From: Flavobacterium sp. Leaf82
Lineage (GTDB): Bacteria > Bacteroidota > Bacteroidia > Flavobacteriales > Flavobacteriaceae
DNA length: 64,000 bases
Direction of reading: 5' to 3'
NCBI RefSeq assembly: GCF_001422725.1
Contig: NZ_LMMA01000001.1
Coordinates: 124,001-188,000, forward strand
Shown piece after piece: positions 1 to 9,089 of the stretch. Each line of letters opens with the position of its first letter. Position 1 is the first letter of the stretch. Under the pieces are notes generated by a model. The model made no database searches and was not told the DNA's origin. It saw nothing but the letters and a program-made list of their open reading frames with translations. Made by a program: the position numbers and the translations under genes.

Positions 1-523
1 TGACCCGTGCATAAAAAACAAAGGATTGAAAGTTAAGGTCAATTTCTTTGTCGTTTCCGCTGGGTAATTTTTCGTAAAACGACATGTTTACGTTTCCATA
101 ACCAGTTCCTACACGGTACATTATTTTTGATTTTATAAAACTTCCTGCCCTAAATGCACCTGCAACCCAGCTTTTATTACCGGTATACATTCCCATTGCT
201 CCCGTAATATCAGGATCTATAAATCTTTTTTTTCCGTTTTCATCAATAACCGGATCGTGTTTTTTAAGAAAAATAGGTACAAGCGCACCTCCAATACCTC
301 CCAAAGCAGGTTCAGTAATTAGCGTAGGAACCACAATAAAACCGTGTGCATAAATAATATAATCGCTTAAGTCGATTGCGCCGTCTATAGAATCCCGAAT
401 GCTTATATGTTGTTTTTGCGCAGTAATTGTAGTGATCGACAAAACAAAGAAAACATTTAGAAGAAACCATTTTCTGAAGAGTTTTGTATTTATCTTATTA
501 GAATCTGAATATTTATTTCTCAT
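1..523 (-). CDS. BamA/TamA-like surface-antigen outer-membrane protein, N-terminal part
   Basis: The reading frame is open from the ATG at 523 to the left edge of the window, giving 174 complete codons; the rest lies outside. A hydrophobic stretch at about residues 20-36 ends in ITAQ and looks like a signal peptide. Next come LSDYIIYAHGF and TEPALGGIGGALVPIF, then a pattern resembling beta strands (TGAMGMYTGNKSW, YGNVNMSFYE). From memory, this arrangement matches Bacteroidota proteins annotated as BamA/TamA family or surface antigen D15, but the barrel itself cannot be seen here. It probably sits in the outer membrane. It is the first visible member of a minus-strand block of envelope genes and follows the MetA-type porin gene by 70 bp. 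The family call is from recognition only. Confidence 0.6.
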   Translation of the reverse strand, partial: MRNKYSDSNKINTKLFRKWFLLNVFFVLSITTITAQKQHISIRDSIDGAIDLSDYIIYAHGFIVVPTLITEPALGGIGGALVPIFLKKHDPVIDENGKKRFIDPDITGAMGMYTGNKSWVAGAFRAGSFIKSKIMYRVGTGYGNVNMSFYEKLPSGNDKEIDLNFQSFVFYARV

Positions 524-593
524 TTAAATTCATTTAAAATTACGCCTCTCTAAAAACATCATCGCTAAAAATAGTCTTATAGCTGTTTTTGCA

Positions 594-1565
594 TTATTCT
601 TTTTTGAAACTAAAGACATGTGCCAGCGTTAAAAAAAAGGTGTTTCCCTGAAATCTGTTTACTGCATTCACCTCAGCAATCCAGCGCAATCCTGCAGAAG
701 TGCTGCAGCCAATATGAAAATAATTGACCTCAGCGCCTAATCCGCCAACGTGATCTTTATCTCCTTCGACAACGCCAATTACGGGCAACGGTATTTTGTC
801 GTTTGTCATTTTATATTGCAGATAATAGATCAAACCAGCATTTAAAAATGATTTTGGAGCTGTTTTTTCAGCATTAAAAAAATAGAATGTTTTACCCAAA
901 CCACCTTCGATACTTAATATATCTCCGGTTTTAATATTGGTATCTTTTTTTTCTCCGTTTATTTCGTAAGATGCCAAAGCCGAAAAATGAAAGGTCTTTT
1001 TATCATTAAAATACAAGGTTGTTCCGGCAGCAAACTCATTCATAAACATTCCTAAACCGCTGTTATCAGATGCTCCGGCAGTAAATCTTCCGGTAGGTAA
1101 ATAGAGCTGATAGCTAAAAATAAAGTCGGCTCGTTTATTGTGCCAGCCCAATTGTAGAGGCTGCACATACATATCTGTAAATGCCAGGGAGTTTTTTGCA
1201 TTTAGATTGTTTCCCTGAATTGTATTTGCAGCAAAAGCAACCAGAATACTGGCGCCGTAATTTGCGCCTAAAATTTTAAAATTACTTACATATGATGCTC
1301 CAGCTCCTGTAATAGTCATGTCGATATCAGGATTTGCAATGGCTTTATCTCCATTTGCATTTCGTAACGACGACGCTGTATAAAAATAACCGGGAACATA
1401 AACACTCAATGTGTTTTCAGGAGTCTGAGTTCCGGACTGCAAACCCATTGCGCCCAGGATATGACCTCCTTTGAGTTGTGCGTTGCCATAAAAACAAACC
1501 AGCAAAAATAAAATAGTATAAGCTGATGATATGGTTTGTCTTTGAGTATTAAATTTTGTTTTCAT
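594..1565 (-). CDS. MetA/SphA-type outer-membrane transporter
   Basis: A 323-residue protein with a signal peptide at residues 1-30 (ending FYGNAQ) followed by GGHILGAMGLQSG and a body of alternating polar and aromatic strands. It has features of the phenol-degradation MetA/SphA-like family: the early glycine-rich segment, a central QLYLPTGRFTAG strand, and a phenylalanine-ended C-terminus (LTLAHVFSFKKE). Such proteins are thought to be outer-membrane beta-barrels for hydrophobic or aromatic compounds; the substrate cannot be read from sequence. The AraC-type regulator gene lies directly upstream on the same strand (55 bp gap), so the two may be co-transcribed or the regulator may act on this gene. 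Start is the ATG at 1565. Confidence 0.65.
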   Translation of the reverse strand: MKTKFNTQRQTISSAYTILFLLVCFYGNAQLKGGHILGAMGLQSGTQTPENTLSVYVPGYFYTASSLRNANGDKAIANPDIDMTITGAGASYVSNFKILGANYGASILVAFAANTIQGNNLNAKNSLAFTDMYVQPLQLGWHNKRADFIFSYQLYLPTGRFTAGASDNSGLGMFMNEFAAGTTLYFNDKKTFHFSALASYEINGEKKDTNIKTGDILSIEGGLGKTFYFFNAEKTAPKSFLNAGLIYYLQYKMTNDKIPLPVIGVVEGDKDHVGGLGAEVNYFHIGCSTSAGLRWIAEVNAVNRFQGNTFFLTLAHVFSFKKE

Positions 1566-1620
1566 AATTGATATTTTAAAAATTAATGAGACTCCATAAC
1601 TTCTTTTGCCAGCTATTTGT

Positions 1621-2808
1621 TTAGCTCGAAGCTTGTTTAAAATAGTAGCCGCCGGATTTCTCAGGATTAATTCTAATAACTTTAAAATATTCAGACGGAG
1701 ATTTTCCAGTATGTTTTATAAAGGCTCTGAAACATGTAGTTCTGGATTTAAATCCGGATCCCCATGCCATTCCTTCCAGCGATAAATCTTTCCATTCCGG
1801 ATCGTTGATTTTTTCTTTAAAATATTCGATCCTTTTTAGATTTACATAATCCTGAAAATGAAGATTAAATTCTGAATTAATTAAATTTGAAATATGATGT
1901 ACTGATATTCCAGTTTCATCTGCTATATCGCGTATCACTAAATCTTTTTTCAAAAAGAGTTCTTTTGATGTAAAAATGTTCTCTAATTTATGAAGATAGA
2001 TTGATTTTTTTTCCGGGGTTAATTCTTTTACAAGCGGTAAAGTAGTTTTACTTTCACTCATTTTTATTATTGTTAATCTTTCATTTACAAGCTCAGAAGT
2101 TTCATTTGTATCATAAAAAATTTGCGGCTTAAAGTACAGCCATCCTACTGTAAAAACTAAAACAGATGATATTAAAATGTAACAGGAAAAATCGATACTG
2201 TCAACTCTTGTAATTAAAAAATAATGTACAAAAAGCGTTGAAAACAAAAACAGTATCATTAAATTATAAACTCTGATCCATCCTAAAATTTTTAACCTGT
2301 TAAAATGATTTTCCTTGAATTTTTTCAAATCATAATTCAGGATCATCATTGTTTGACAAAAAGCATAAGACAGCCAAACGGTAAGACTTAACATCGAGAA
2401 AGGACTGCTTATCTTGATAGAAACATATTCTATTACCTGAAGATTCATATAATTTCCTATCCATACAAAAACGGTCAGGCTAAAATAAATCAGGAACGGT
2501 AAAAAATGCAGCCAGTCATATTTTCTAAATACCCGGTCTGAAAACAGAATACTTCTTACATATAAAAATGCACAAGGCGATACCAAAAAAATAAATGATT
2601 TTGTAATCATAAACAGATCAGGAAAATCTTTTAAACCATTTGCTGATAAATAAAAATTATAGACACTAACAACGGCAAGACTGAACAAAAACAGTCCCAG
2701 AAAAAAACTTTTTGAGTAATTTTTTTTTGAAAAAAGAACCATAAAGGATGTCGCAAAACCAACTATTGTAGCGATAAAAAAGAAAAGTGAAAGAATTATA
2801 TCGACCAT
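1621..2808 (-). CDS. membrane-anchored AraC-family transcriptional regulator
   Basis: A 395-residue protein with two parts. Residues 1 to about 230 hold around seven hydrophobic segments. After a short linker, residues about 285-375 carry a C-terminal AraC-type DNA-binding domain: the first helix-turn-helix is around IRDIADETGISVHHISNLI and the second around SLEGMAWGSGFKSRTTCFRAF, ending in the typical GKSPSEYF. This seven-helix plus AraC layout is common in Bacteroidota, where the membrane part is presumed to sense a signal. It is the only obvious transcription factor in the first 12 kb and sits just upstream of the MetA-type porin gene, so it may control the block. The sensed signal is unknown. 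Confidence 0.8.
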   Translation of the reverse strand: MVDIILSLFFFIATIVGFATSFMVLFSKKNYSKSFFLGLFLFSLAVVSVYNFYLSANGLKDFPDLFMITKSFIFLVSPCAFLYVRSILFSDRVFRKYDWLHFLPFLIYFSLTVFVWIGNYMNLQVIEYVSIKISSPFSMLSLTVWLSYAFCQTMMILNYDLKKFKENHFNRLKILGWIRVYNLMILFLFSTLFVHYFLITRVDSIDFSCYILISSVLVFTVGWLYFKPQIFYDTNETSELVNERLTIIKMSESKTTLPLVKELTPEKKSIYLHKLENIFTSKELFLKKDLVIRDIADETGISVHHISNLINSEFNLHFQDYVNLKRIEYFKEKINDPEWKDLSLEGMAWGSGFKSRTTCFRAFIKHTGKSPSEYFKVIRINPEKSGGYYFKQASS

Positions 2809-2961
2809 GAGGTTTAAGCTTAATTTATTTTTACGTATACCTTATTCCTTTTAAAATTGGTTTAATAATTTTAAAAAAAAGAAAATTCTATTATTTGTCA
2901 TAAGGACTATACTCATCTGCAAAGAGATAAGTATAGCTGTCTTATAACAATATATCATAAG

Positions 2962-3546
2962 CTATTTTTTTGCTAATCCGGGAGGAAAACCAGCCAGGAT
3001 TTTTTTGATAGAGTTTGCAACAAATTCTTCAGGATCATCCGGTTTGCTGTCAATTTCTGCATTACCGATTCCTTGCCAGATTAGTTTTTGAGTTTTTGAT
3101 GAAACAATATCAATTATAAGTGAACCATCAACATAATCATAAGTATTAAATGTTGTATTTGCATTGCCCATCATGGCACCGCCGCCGCCCCAATAACCAT
3201 AGGGACGATACATACCACCGTAACCGTAAAAATCAGTATTTGCAGATACGGATGTTTTGTTTTTTAAGATTGTAACCGCATTTACTTTTAAATCAGGACT
3301 ATTAGTAGTTTCTGTAAAACCTTTGCTGATAAGTTCAGCACGAATAGCTTTTGTAATACGATCAACATTTAATTGATTTATTTGACCTTCCTGCGCTTTT
3401 AAATCATAAAAGGCAAAAGTTTTATATTCGCTAAAATTAGCCGAATGATCATAATCAGTGGTAACTTTTACAGTTGGAGAGCAGCTGTAAACTAAGCCCA
3501 AAAATAATATTGGGATTATACGAAGATTCTTTCTTTTAATATTCAT
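2962..3546 (-). CDS. DUF4136 lipoprotein
   Basis: A 194-residue predicted lipoprotein. The N-terminus is a short basic region, a hydrophobic stretch and a lipobox (LVYSC, Cys 22). The rest fits DUF4136: an early YDHSANFSEYKTFAFYD segment, a middle INQLNVDRITKAIRAELISKGF helix, and a late SLIIDIVSSKTQKLIWQG strand. A glycine and tyrosine-rich insert (about residues 107-127) interrupts the middle. The family is found in envelope lipoproteins of unknown role. It stands alone, with about 150 bp before it and 250 bp after it on the coding strand. Confidence 0.78.
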   Translation of the reverse strand: MNIKRKNLRIIPILFLGLVYSCSPTVKVTTDYDHSANFSEYKTFAFYDLKAQEGQINQLNVDRITKAIRAELISKGFTETTNSPDLKVNAVTILKNKTSVSANTDFYGYGGMYRPYGYWGGGGAMMGNANTTFNTYDYVDGSLIIDIVSSKTQKLIWQGIGNAEIDSKPDDPEEFVANSIKKILAGFPPGLAKK

Positions 3547-3799
3547 CTTGTGGTATTTAAATTAATGATTAAATTAGTCTAACTTGAAATTCTTTAAATC
3601 TGGCTTAAATCCTGAATATACGTGAAGTCGTGTTAAATATTTGTTTAAGGTTTTTTGTAAACAACTATTATACAATATCTTAGTTTATTCAAAGGTACTT
3701 ATTTTATTTAATTGACGTACGCTAAATAGAAAAATTCTTACTTATTTATTCCTAACAGTTTATTTTGGTTAAAATTCACTGTTCTAAGTTCTTTGAGTA

Positions 3800-4549
3800 C
3801 TATTTTCCTTGCACAACAACATAACTGTCCTGCCCGTCTTTTGAGATTGGCTGATAGTACACACTATTGTAAATCATGTATTTTTGACCGTCTATTGTTT
3901 TCTCTTCTGCTCCTTCCGGAAGATGCGAAACAATAGCTCCAACCGGTGCATTTACTACTTTATACTTACTGGAATCTTTAGAATAATAAGTTCCGCCGTA
4001 ATAGTAATATTCTGTTCCGGAAACATTGATTGTAACGTATCCTTTTGGCAATTCACTAATTGTTGCTCCAAGCGGTGCAGGTACAACCTTGTAACCATTA
4101 GATTCTTTTACATAATAAACCCCGTCATCATAATTGTATTGATTGTTTTCGATACTAATAACGATCGCAGCAGTTGTCAGGGTAGCGGCAAAAAATCCGA
4201 TAGGATACCATGTTGGTCCCCAATAATACGGCACAAAAGGATGATAGATATAAGGGTAAGGCACCGGATAAGGATGAAAAGGCGGTGGCAATGGTCTTGG
4301 ATACGGATATGGATGTGGGTAAGGATGCGGTGGCGGCGGTAACGGTCTTGGCGGAATTGGTCTCGGCCCGGGAGGAATTGGTCTTGGCGCCGGCATTGGG
4401 CGAGGCATAGGCATAGGGCGGGGCATAGGTCGAGGTGGAGAAAAATGACCAAATCGCTGTGCAGATACTTCTTCAGGCATCATAATCAATAATGCAAAAA
4501 ATGCAATAATTACGAGCGCCATTTTGTTTTTAGGTTGATATGATTTCAT
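3800..4549 (-). CDS. DUF6515-type proline-rich secreted protein
   Basis: A 249-residue protein with a signal peptide or N-terminal anchor (residues 10-30), then about 75 residues of PRP/PMPRP/PYP repeats (residues about 35-110). Next is a hydrophobic segment near 118-134 (FFAATLTTAAIVIS) and two copies of a module of the type YYYYGGTYYSKDSSKYKVVNAPVGA. The C-terminal modules match DUF6515 as I know it. The Pro/His/Tyr-rich tract suggests a cell-wall-spanning or periplasmic linker. It sits 20 bp upstream of nothing on its strand but is followed by the DUF4136 gene; the DUF2092 gene precedes it by 20 bp. Open frames on the opposite strand here are a by-product of the repetitive proline codons. 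Confidence 0.68.
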   Translation of the reverse strand: MKSYQPKNKMALVIIAFFALLIMMPEEVSAQRFGHFSPPRPMPRPMPMPRPMPAPRPIPPGPRPIPPRPLPPPPHPYPHPYPYPRPLPPPFHPYPVPYPYIYHPFVPYYWGPTWYPIGFFAATLTTAAIVISIENNQYNYDDGVYYVKESNGYKVVPAPLGATISELPKGYVTINVSGTEYYYYGGTYYSKDSSKYKVVNAPVGAIVSHLPEGAEEKTIDGQKYMIYNSVYYQPISKDGQDSYVVVQGK

Positions 4550-4569
4550 AATGATGGATTTTTATAAGA

Positions 4570-5310
4570 TTATTTAGTGTTTTCTCTGGGCGCCAGTTTT
4601 ACTTTTGTTGCTTTTGGAGGCGTAGTAAATTCAAACATAGAATCCGGATAATCGTTATTTATAGTCCAGTCTTTATAAAGTGCTTCATATTGGGGTTTGT
4701 CTTTGTCAGAAGTATAAATGATCACTAATTTTACAGGCAGGAACAAATCATCATTACCTATCCAGAACTGAAAACTTTTTGTTTTATCACTTCCTGCAAT
4801 ATGAAAACATTCACGTCCGTCGACTATGGTTTTCCCTAAAAAAATTAAATTTCCTTGTTCTGATAACAAATCCTGTAAAAAGGTGGGATAGAAAAAATCA
4901 GCACCGGGAAATTCGATCCCAAATTTTTTGCTGGCTTCATCGATTGTTTCAATAACAGATCCGGGAGCAGTTGTAAAACCATACGTATTATTATCAAACG
5001 AATAATAACTGAGCTTTTTATTAGTGTACCATAAACCGCGATTTCCTTTATCTCCGGATGAGGTAACTTTCATTTTATCCGGAAACTTTATTGAGACTTT
5101 ATCGTTTATCGTATGTTTAATAAGTCCTAAAATCTCGTTTGGAACATCATATGTCGTAATCGCTGTAAAACTGCAGGACTTTATATCCTGCAAGGTTTCG
5201 CCAGTTCGATGTAAGAGAAAAACAGCCGTAGAATCTATACGCTGTGTCTGGCCGTTTGCTGTGATTGTTACAACCACAAAGCCCATCAAAAACAAAAACT
5301 TTTTACCCAT
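4570..5310 (-). CDS. DUF2092 family secreted protein
   Basis: A 246-residue protein with a signal peptide (residues 1-20, ending TANGQ). The pattern fits DUF2092: an early FLLHRTGETLQDIKSCSF helix, VSIKFPDKMKVTSSGDKGNR, a YYSFDNNTYG segment, a central GADFFYPTFLQDLLSE, and a C-terminal WTINNDYPDSMFEFTTPP. The fold resembles outer-membrane lipoprotein carriers (LolA/LolB) in having beta strands with a hydrophobic face; that comparison is inference. The DUF6515 gene follows after 20 bp and the DUF2252 gene precedes it by 30 bp, so these three are likely co-transcribed. Confidence 0.7.
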   Translation of the reverse strand: MGKKFLFLMGFVVVTITANGQTQRIDSTAVFLLHRTGETLQDIKSCSFTAITTYDVPNEILGLIKHTINDKVSIKFPDKMKVTSSGDKGNRGLWYTNKKLSYYSFDNNTYGFTTAPGSVIETIDEASKKFGIEFPGADFFYPTFLQDLLSEQGNLIFLGKTIVDGRECFHIAGSDKTKSFQFWIGNDDLFLPVKLVIIYTSDKDKPQYEALYKDWTINNDYPDSMFEFTTPPKATKVKLAPRENTK

Positions 5311-5340
5311 ATATTCTATTTTTAATAATTTAATGAAAGT

Positions 5341-6741
5341 TTAGACTTCTGCTGATATTGGCAATCTTCCTTCTTTTACAGCTTCCAGCATTTTGTTATA
5401 ATCTAAATCGTTTTGATTCGCGTACGAAACCGAAAATCTTGAAATTGCATTGGCAAATTCATCGCTTTTCCCTATATATCCGGATAATATTGATGGATCT
5501 CCAGTGCGGGCATGTGCTCTTGCAAGTGCCCAGCCACAAGCTTTTGCATAATCGGTCATGTTTTTAGCTTTCATAATTTCAAGAACCGGTTTTACCTTGG
5601 CATCCCGAAGCTGACGGATATAAAAAAATCGGTTTTTATCGTCGTTTGTCCATCCTAAAAACATATCCGAAGCTGATTGCATTAATTTTTGTCCTCTTAC
5701 AATTCGTTCGCCCTGATGCGTGTATTTACTTTTTGCTTTTACATTATTTTCCAGCACACTTTTTCTGGCTTCTTTAAATTGTAAAAAAATGGGTTCGCCC
5801 GTAGCCGACATTAATAAGCTAATCCCACAAAGTGTTCCCACACTTCCTACACCTACAACCTTTATAGCAATGTCATGCAAAGTATATCTCCCTAACAATA
5901 CTTTCTTCTCATCAGATAATGTTTCGAGATATCGATTGTGTATGATTTCAGCTTCTTTCAAAATTTGTCTTCCTTCATCTCCTGACGGATGATAAATTAA
6001 AGGCGGATCATCTTTTATTTTTGCTCTCGGACCTTCGTGATAGGTCATTTTTGCAAACTCTTTTTCATGTGCCGTATATTCTGCTGCTTTTTTAATTCGT
6101 TTTTGCTGAAAAGACTTTATCTCTTCGTCTTCGCCTCTTTCAATAAGTTCAGCGAGGTCTATTTGCGCATACCAGATCTGTAGCGCTGATAATTTACTGT
6201 ATTCCAACATGTGCCTTTTGTAACTGTCAGCAACATTCCAGGCAAATTCCTTACAGGTTTTATTCGAAAATTTTCTCCATCTTCCGGCAATTACAAAACT
6301 TGTTGCAAGTCTTTTTAAATCCCATTCCCATGGTCCGGGGAAAGTTTCATCAAAATCATTAATATCAAAAACCAACTGACGTTCCGGTGTTGCAAATCCT
6401 CCAAAGTTCATTAAATGACAATCTCCGCAAAGCTGAAGATCGACTCCTGTATTTGGGGTTTGTGCCAAATCTGCAGCCATAATTGAAGCTGCTCCTCTAA
6501 AAAAGGCAAAAGGAGATTCCATCATTCGACTATATCGAATAGGCAATAAACTCTCTATTCTTCCAATACTGGTTTTGATTAAAATTTCGACCGGATCTTC
6601 ACGATCCTCTGACGGATTCCATTGCTGATGATGAGAACGAGGCGTAATTTTTCTAATAGCGGTGCCTTTATCAAAACGCTCGGCTTTTGAGGCTACCGGA
6701 TCAAAAATATTTTCGCTTCCTTCTTTGAATTCATCAGTCAT
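5341..6741 (-). CDS. DUF2252 family protein
   Basis: A 466-residue cytoplasmic-looking protein with no signal peptide. It carries the conserved DUF2252 core: FRGAASIMAADLA (about residues 81-93), LCGDCHLMNFGGF with Asp 107, and VFDINDFDETFPGPWEWDLKR with Asp 126 and Asp 129, then a region of charged helices and a C-terminal ALARAHARTGDP. The paired GDxHxxNFG and DxNDFD motifs recall the catalytic loop of kinase-fold phosphotransferases such as aminoglycoside phosphotransferases; a phosphotransfer role is therefore inference. It lies 12 bp after the DUF2490 gene and 30 bp before the DUF2092 gene. Confidence 0.85.
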   Translation of the reverse strand: MTDEFKEGSENIFDPVASKAERFDKGTAIRKITPRSHHQQWNPSEDREDPVEILIKTSIGRIESLLPIRYSRMMESPFAFFRGAASIMAADLAQTPNTGVDLQLCGDCHLMNFGGFATPERQLVFDINDFDETFPGPWEWDLKRLATSFVIAGRWRKFSNKTCKEFAWNVADSYKRHMLEYSKLSALQIWYAQIDLAELIERGEDEEIKSFQQKRIKKAAEYTAHEKEFAKMTYHEGPRAKIKDDPPLIYHPSGDEGRQILKEAEIIHNRYLETLSDEKKVLLGRYTLHDIAIKVVGVGSVGTLCGISLLMSATGEPIFLQFKEARKSVLENNVKAKSKYTHQGERIVRGQKLMQSASDMFLGWTNDDKNRFFYIRQLRDAKVKPVLEIMKAKNMTDYAKACGWALARAHARTGDPSILSGYIGKSDEFANAISRFSVSYANQNDLDYNKMLEAVKEGRLPISAEV

Positions 6742-6753
6742 AATTGCGGCATT

Positions 6754-7533
6754 TTATTTTCTTGTAAAAGGCAAATCTGTTGTCAGGGTAATTCTAATCG
6801 TGTGATTCATTCGGCTAAGTCCACTTTCTGTATCAGGAGCTTTCCAAAAAATCTGATTCATATATCCCAATTCCATCCGAATTTCTCTTCGTTTATCCAG
6901 ACTATAAGCGGTTCCTACATACAATCTGTTTTGATCCAGATAATTTTCATTTCCGCTTGCGGCGTTGGTTCTTATATGAATTTCATCATAAACGACCGCA
7001 GCCCATCGCTGTTTAAACCATAATTGATACCGAAGCTGGTATCGAAGCGTATTTTCGAATTTATAATAATCAAAATGATCGCTTGTACTGTTTGGGTCAT
7101 CTTTTCGCCCTAACCAGCGTTGCTCCATTCTAAACCTTTGCGACCAGACTTCGTTTCCTTCTTTTTTAACGATACGCCAAATAAATTGCTCATAAATCCT
7201 GTAATCCGGATTGTTGTAAGGCAATGAAAGCTTATCATAGGGCAAATCCCATTGGTAGGCAACTCCGGCTCCTAATCGGTTACCGTTTTTAAGATAATAA
7301 TTGGCACCAACTCTGTAAAAAGATCCCTGAAGCTCAGACACAAAATCATTTCCTTTTGAATATCCTTCTAATAACAAACCCCATCTTCCATCTTCTTTAA
7401 AAGGTAAATACATTTCGTAACCAACCCAGGCTGCAACATTCTGCACCATTTTTTGAGCGTTTGTTTTTACGCCGAAAAAAAGAGTCAATACCATTAAAAT
7501 AAATAGTCTTTTATAAATATTGGTTCTCTTCAT
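6754..7533 (-). CDS. DUF2490 family beta-barrel protein
   Basis: A 259-residue protein with a signal peptide (residues 1-26, ending TNAQ). It is built of alternating aromatic strands typical of DUF2490: NVAAWVGYEMYLPF, WGLLLEGYSKGNDF, RMEQRWLGRKD, LRYQLRYQLWFKQRWAAVVYDEIHI and a C-terminal MNHTIRITLTTDLPF. The family is found in Bacteroidota and is predicted to form small outer-membrane barrels; substrate and role are unknown. It is separated by 64 bp from the DUF1254 gene upstream and by 12 bp from the DUF2252 gene downstream. Confidence 0.78.
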   Translation of the reverse strand: MKRTNIYKRLFILMVLTLFFGVKTNAQKMVQNVAAWVGYEMYLPFKEDGRWGLLLEGYSKGNDFVSELQGSFYRVGANYYLKNGNRLGAGVAYQWDLPYDKLSLPYNNPDYRIYEQFIWRIVKKEGNEVWSQRFRMEQRWLGRKDDPNSTSDHFDYYKFENTLRYQLRYQLWFKQRWAAVVYDEIHIRTNAASGNENYLDQNRLYVGTAYSLDKRREIRMELGYMNQIFWKAPDTESGLSRMNHTIRITLTTDLPFTRK

Positions 7534-7597
7534 TTTACAGTAGGATTAGTTTTCAATTATTTAATCTCTTTTCTGATATCTAAAAAACTCAGTTCTT

Positions 7598-9049
7598 TTA
7601 CCTCACTTCTTCAACATCTCCCATTTTCCATGTTTTATCAAAAAATCCTTTTTCAGGGCCATAAAAACGAGCCAGTAATTCGAATTTTCCTTTCGGATTT
7701 GTTGGAGCCCAATTTGATGTTTTACCTTCCGGAGCTTTGGCGCCAAAATAAATATCTACAGAACCATCTGCATTTTTTTGAAGTCCCTGAGATGTAGAAG
7801 CACGACTGGAATATTTCATGTCTAAAATAAGCGCATGTGTTTCGCGGTCATAAGCTGTTACTGACCAATATAATTTTACAGGAACTTTTGCCGGTAAATG
7901 CAGTTTGTATAATTTTGAACCATCAAACGGCTGATCATTGTTATCTTTTACAGTCATCAAATAATATTGACCTGTTCCTAGTTTTTTAGCACTAAAATAG
8001 GCCATCGAATAGCTAATTGCCCTTTCATCAATTGGGTAAATATTAGGTGCTGTATAATTTGTCATTATAGATTTTACAACATCTGGAGATGCTGGCAAAG
8101 CCCAGTTTGTTCCTTCATAGAAAGGAGGAGTAAATATTTTTTCAAATTTTTTATCAATCCATGCATGTGCATCTTTGATTGCTGCATTAAGTATTTCCTG
8201 TCTTCTGGCATCGGCCTGAAACGTTTTTCCTTTTTCAATTCCAATAGTTTTTAATTGATCAATCATTGCCAAATCTCTTGTAAGCCAAGGTTCTCTTTGT
8301 ACAAATTGATTCAGGACTTCAAAGAAATGTACATTATACGGAATCGTATTACCAAAGGGCATATCGATTAAATCAACAAAGGTTGTAGCCGGAGGATTAT
8401 CAGCTTCAGAAAGGGGATAAATTTTCACTTTCTTTCCATAATCAATAGCTCTTTTAATATCATTTGTACTTGCATCTGTAAGATTAGAACGAAGTATTGC
8501 ATAACCTGTATAGGTAGCAGAAGGCATTGGAATATAACCTAACGGAATTGCGTCTTTATAATTAGGAGGTAAAATAAGGTATTTTCCCCCTTTGCCTTTA
8601 TCAACTCCTGCAGGGCCAATATCTTCAATAGCAGTTTGCCAGCCATCATCTAAACTTCCGGTTAAGGATGAAACACCTTCTACTGCCGGAATTTCTAAAA
8701 CGACTGGACCTTGTCTGGTATCATAAAAAGGGTTGATATAAATTACGTCAGGATTTGGAGTCAACGTCTGATTTTTTGAACTGATTAATCCTGACCAATA
8801 CACGATTTGATTGTAATCGCCTTTTGCTTTTATAAGACTTTCATGAAATAATTCTGAATTAACCGCTGGCATTCCCCAGATTACAGCTTCGATTGCACGA
8901 TTGTAAATTAATTGTTCTTCAAAATCAACGGGTTTAAATACTGTTGTTTTGATAGTATCCGTAACTGCTGTAGTCTCATTTTTTGTCGTTGAATTAGTGC
9001 ATGACAACAAACAAATTAGTATTATAACAGATAAAACTCTTGATTTCAT
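7598..9049 (-). CDS. DUF1254/DUF1214 lipoprotein
   Basis: A 483-residue predicted lipoprotein (lipobox CLLSC, Cys 17). The N-terminal half fits DUF1254: IEAVIWGMPAVNSELF, TPNPDVIYINPFYD and GPAGVDKGKGGKYLILPPNY. The C-terminal half fits DUF1214: KLYKLHLPAKVPVKLYWSVTAYDRETHAL, ending in a segment with GKTSNWAPTNPKGKFELLARFYGPEKGFFD. Two-domain proteins of this kind are widespread and often lie near HAD-like and sulfatase genes, as here, but no activity has been established that I can name. The next upstream gene (9090-9920) is 40 bp away, suggesting co-transcription. Confidence 0.88.
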   Translation of the reverse strand: MKSRVLSVIILICLLSCTNSTTKNETTAVTDTIKTTVFKPVDFEEQLIYNRAIEAVIWGMPAVNSELFHESLIKAKGDYNQIVYWSGLISSKNQTLTPNPDVIYINPFYDTRQGPVVLEIPAVEGVSSLTGSLDDGWQTAIEDIGPAGVDKGKGGKYLILPPNYKDAIPLGYIPMPSATYTGYAILRSNLTDASTNDIKRAIDYGKKVKIYPLSEADNPPATTFVDLIDMPFGNTIPYNVHFFEVLNQFVQREPWLTRDLAMIDQLKTIGIEKGKTFQADARRQEILNAAIKDAHAWIDKKFEKIFTPPFYEGTNWALPASPDVVKSIMTNYTAPNIYPIDERAISYSMAYFSAKKLGTGQYYLMTVKDNNDQPFDGSKLYKLHLPAKVPVKLYWSVTAYDRETHALILDMKYSSRASTSQGLQKNADGSVDIYFGAKAPEGKTSNWAPTNPKGKFELLARFYGPEKGFFDKTWKMGDVEEVR

Positions 9050-9089
9050 GATTTGTTTTTTTATGATGAAAGAAACTCAGAAGAAATTT

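Noticed and set aside
3884..4410. Open frames opposite or shifted to the proline-rich DUF6515 gene
   Set aside because: They arise from repeated proline codons and give low-complexity Arg/Ile proteins with no family features.
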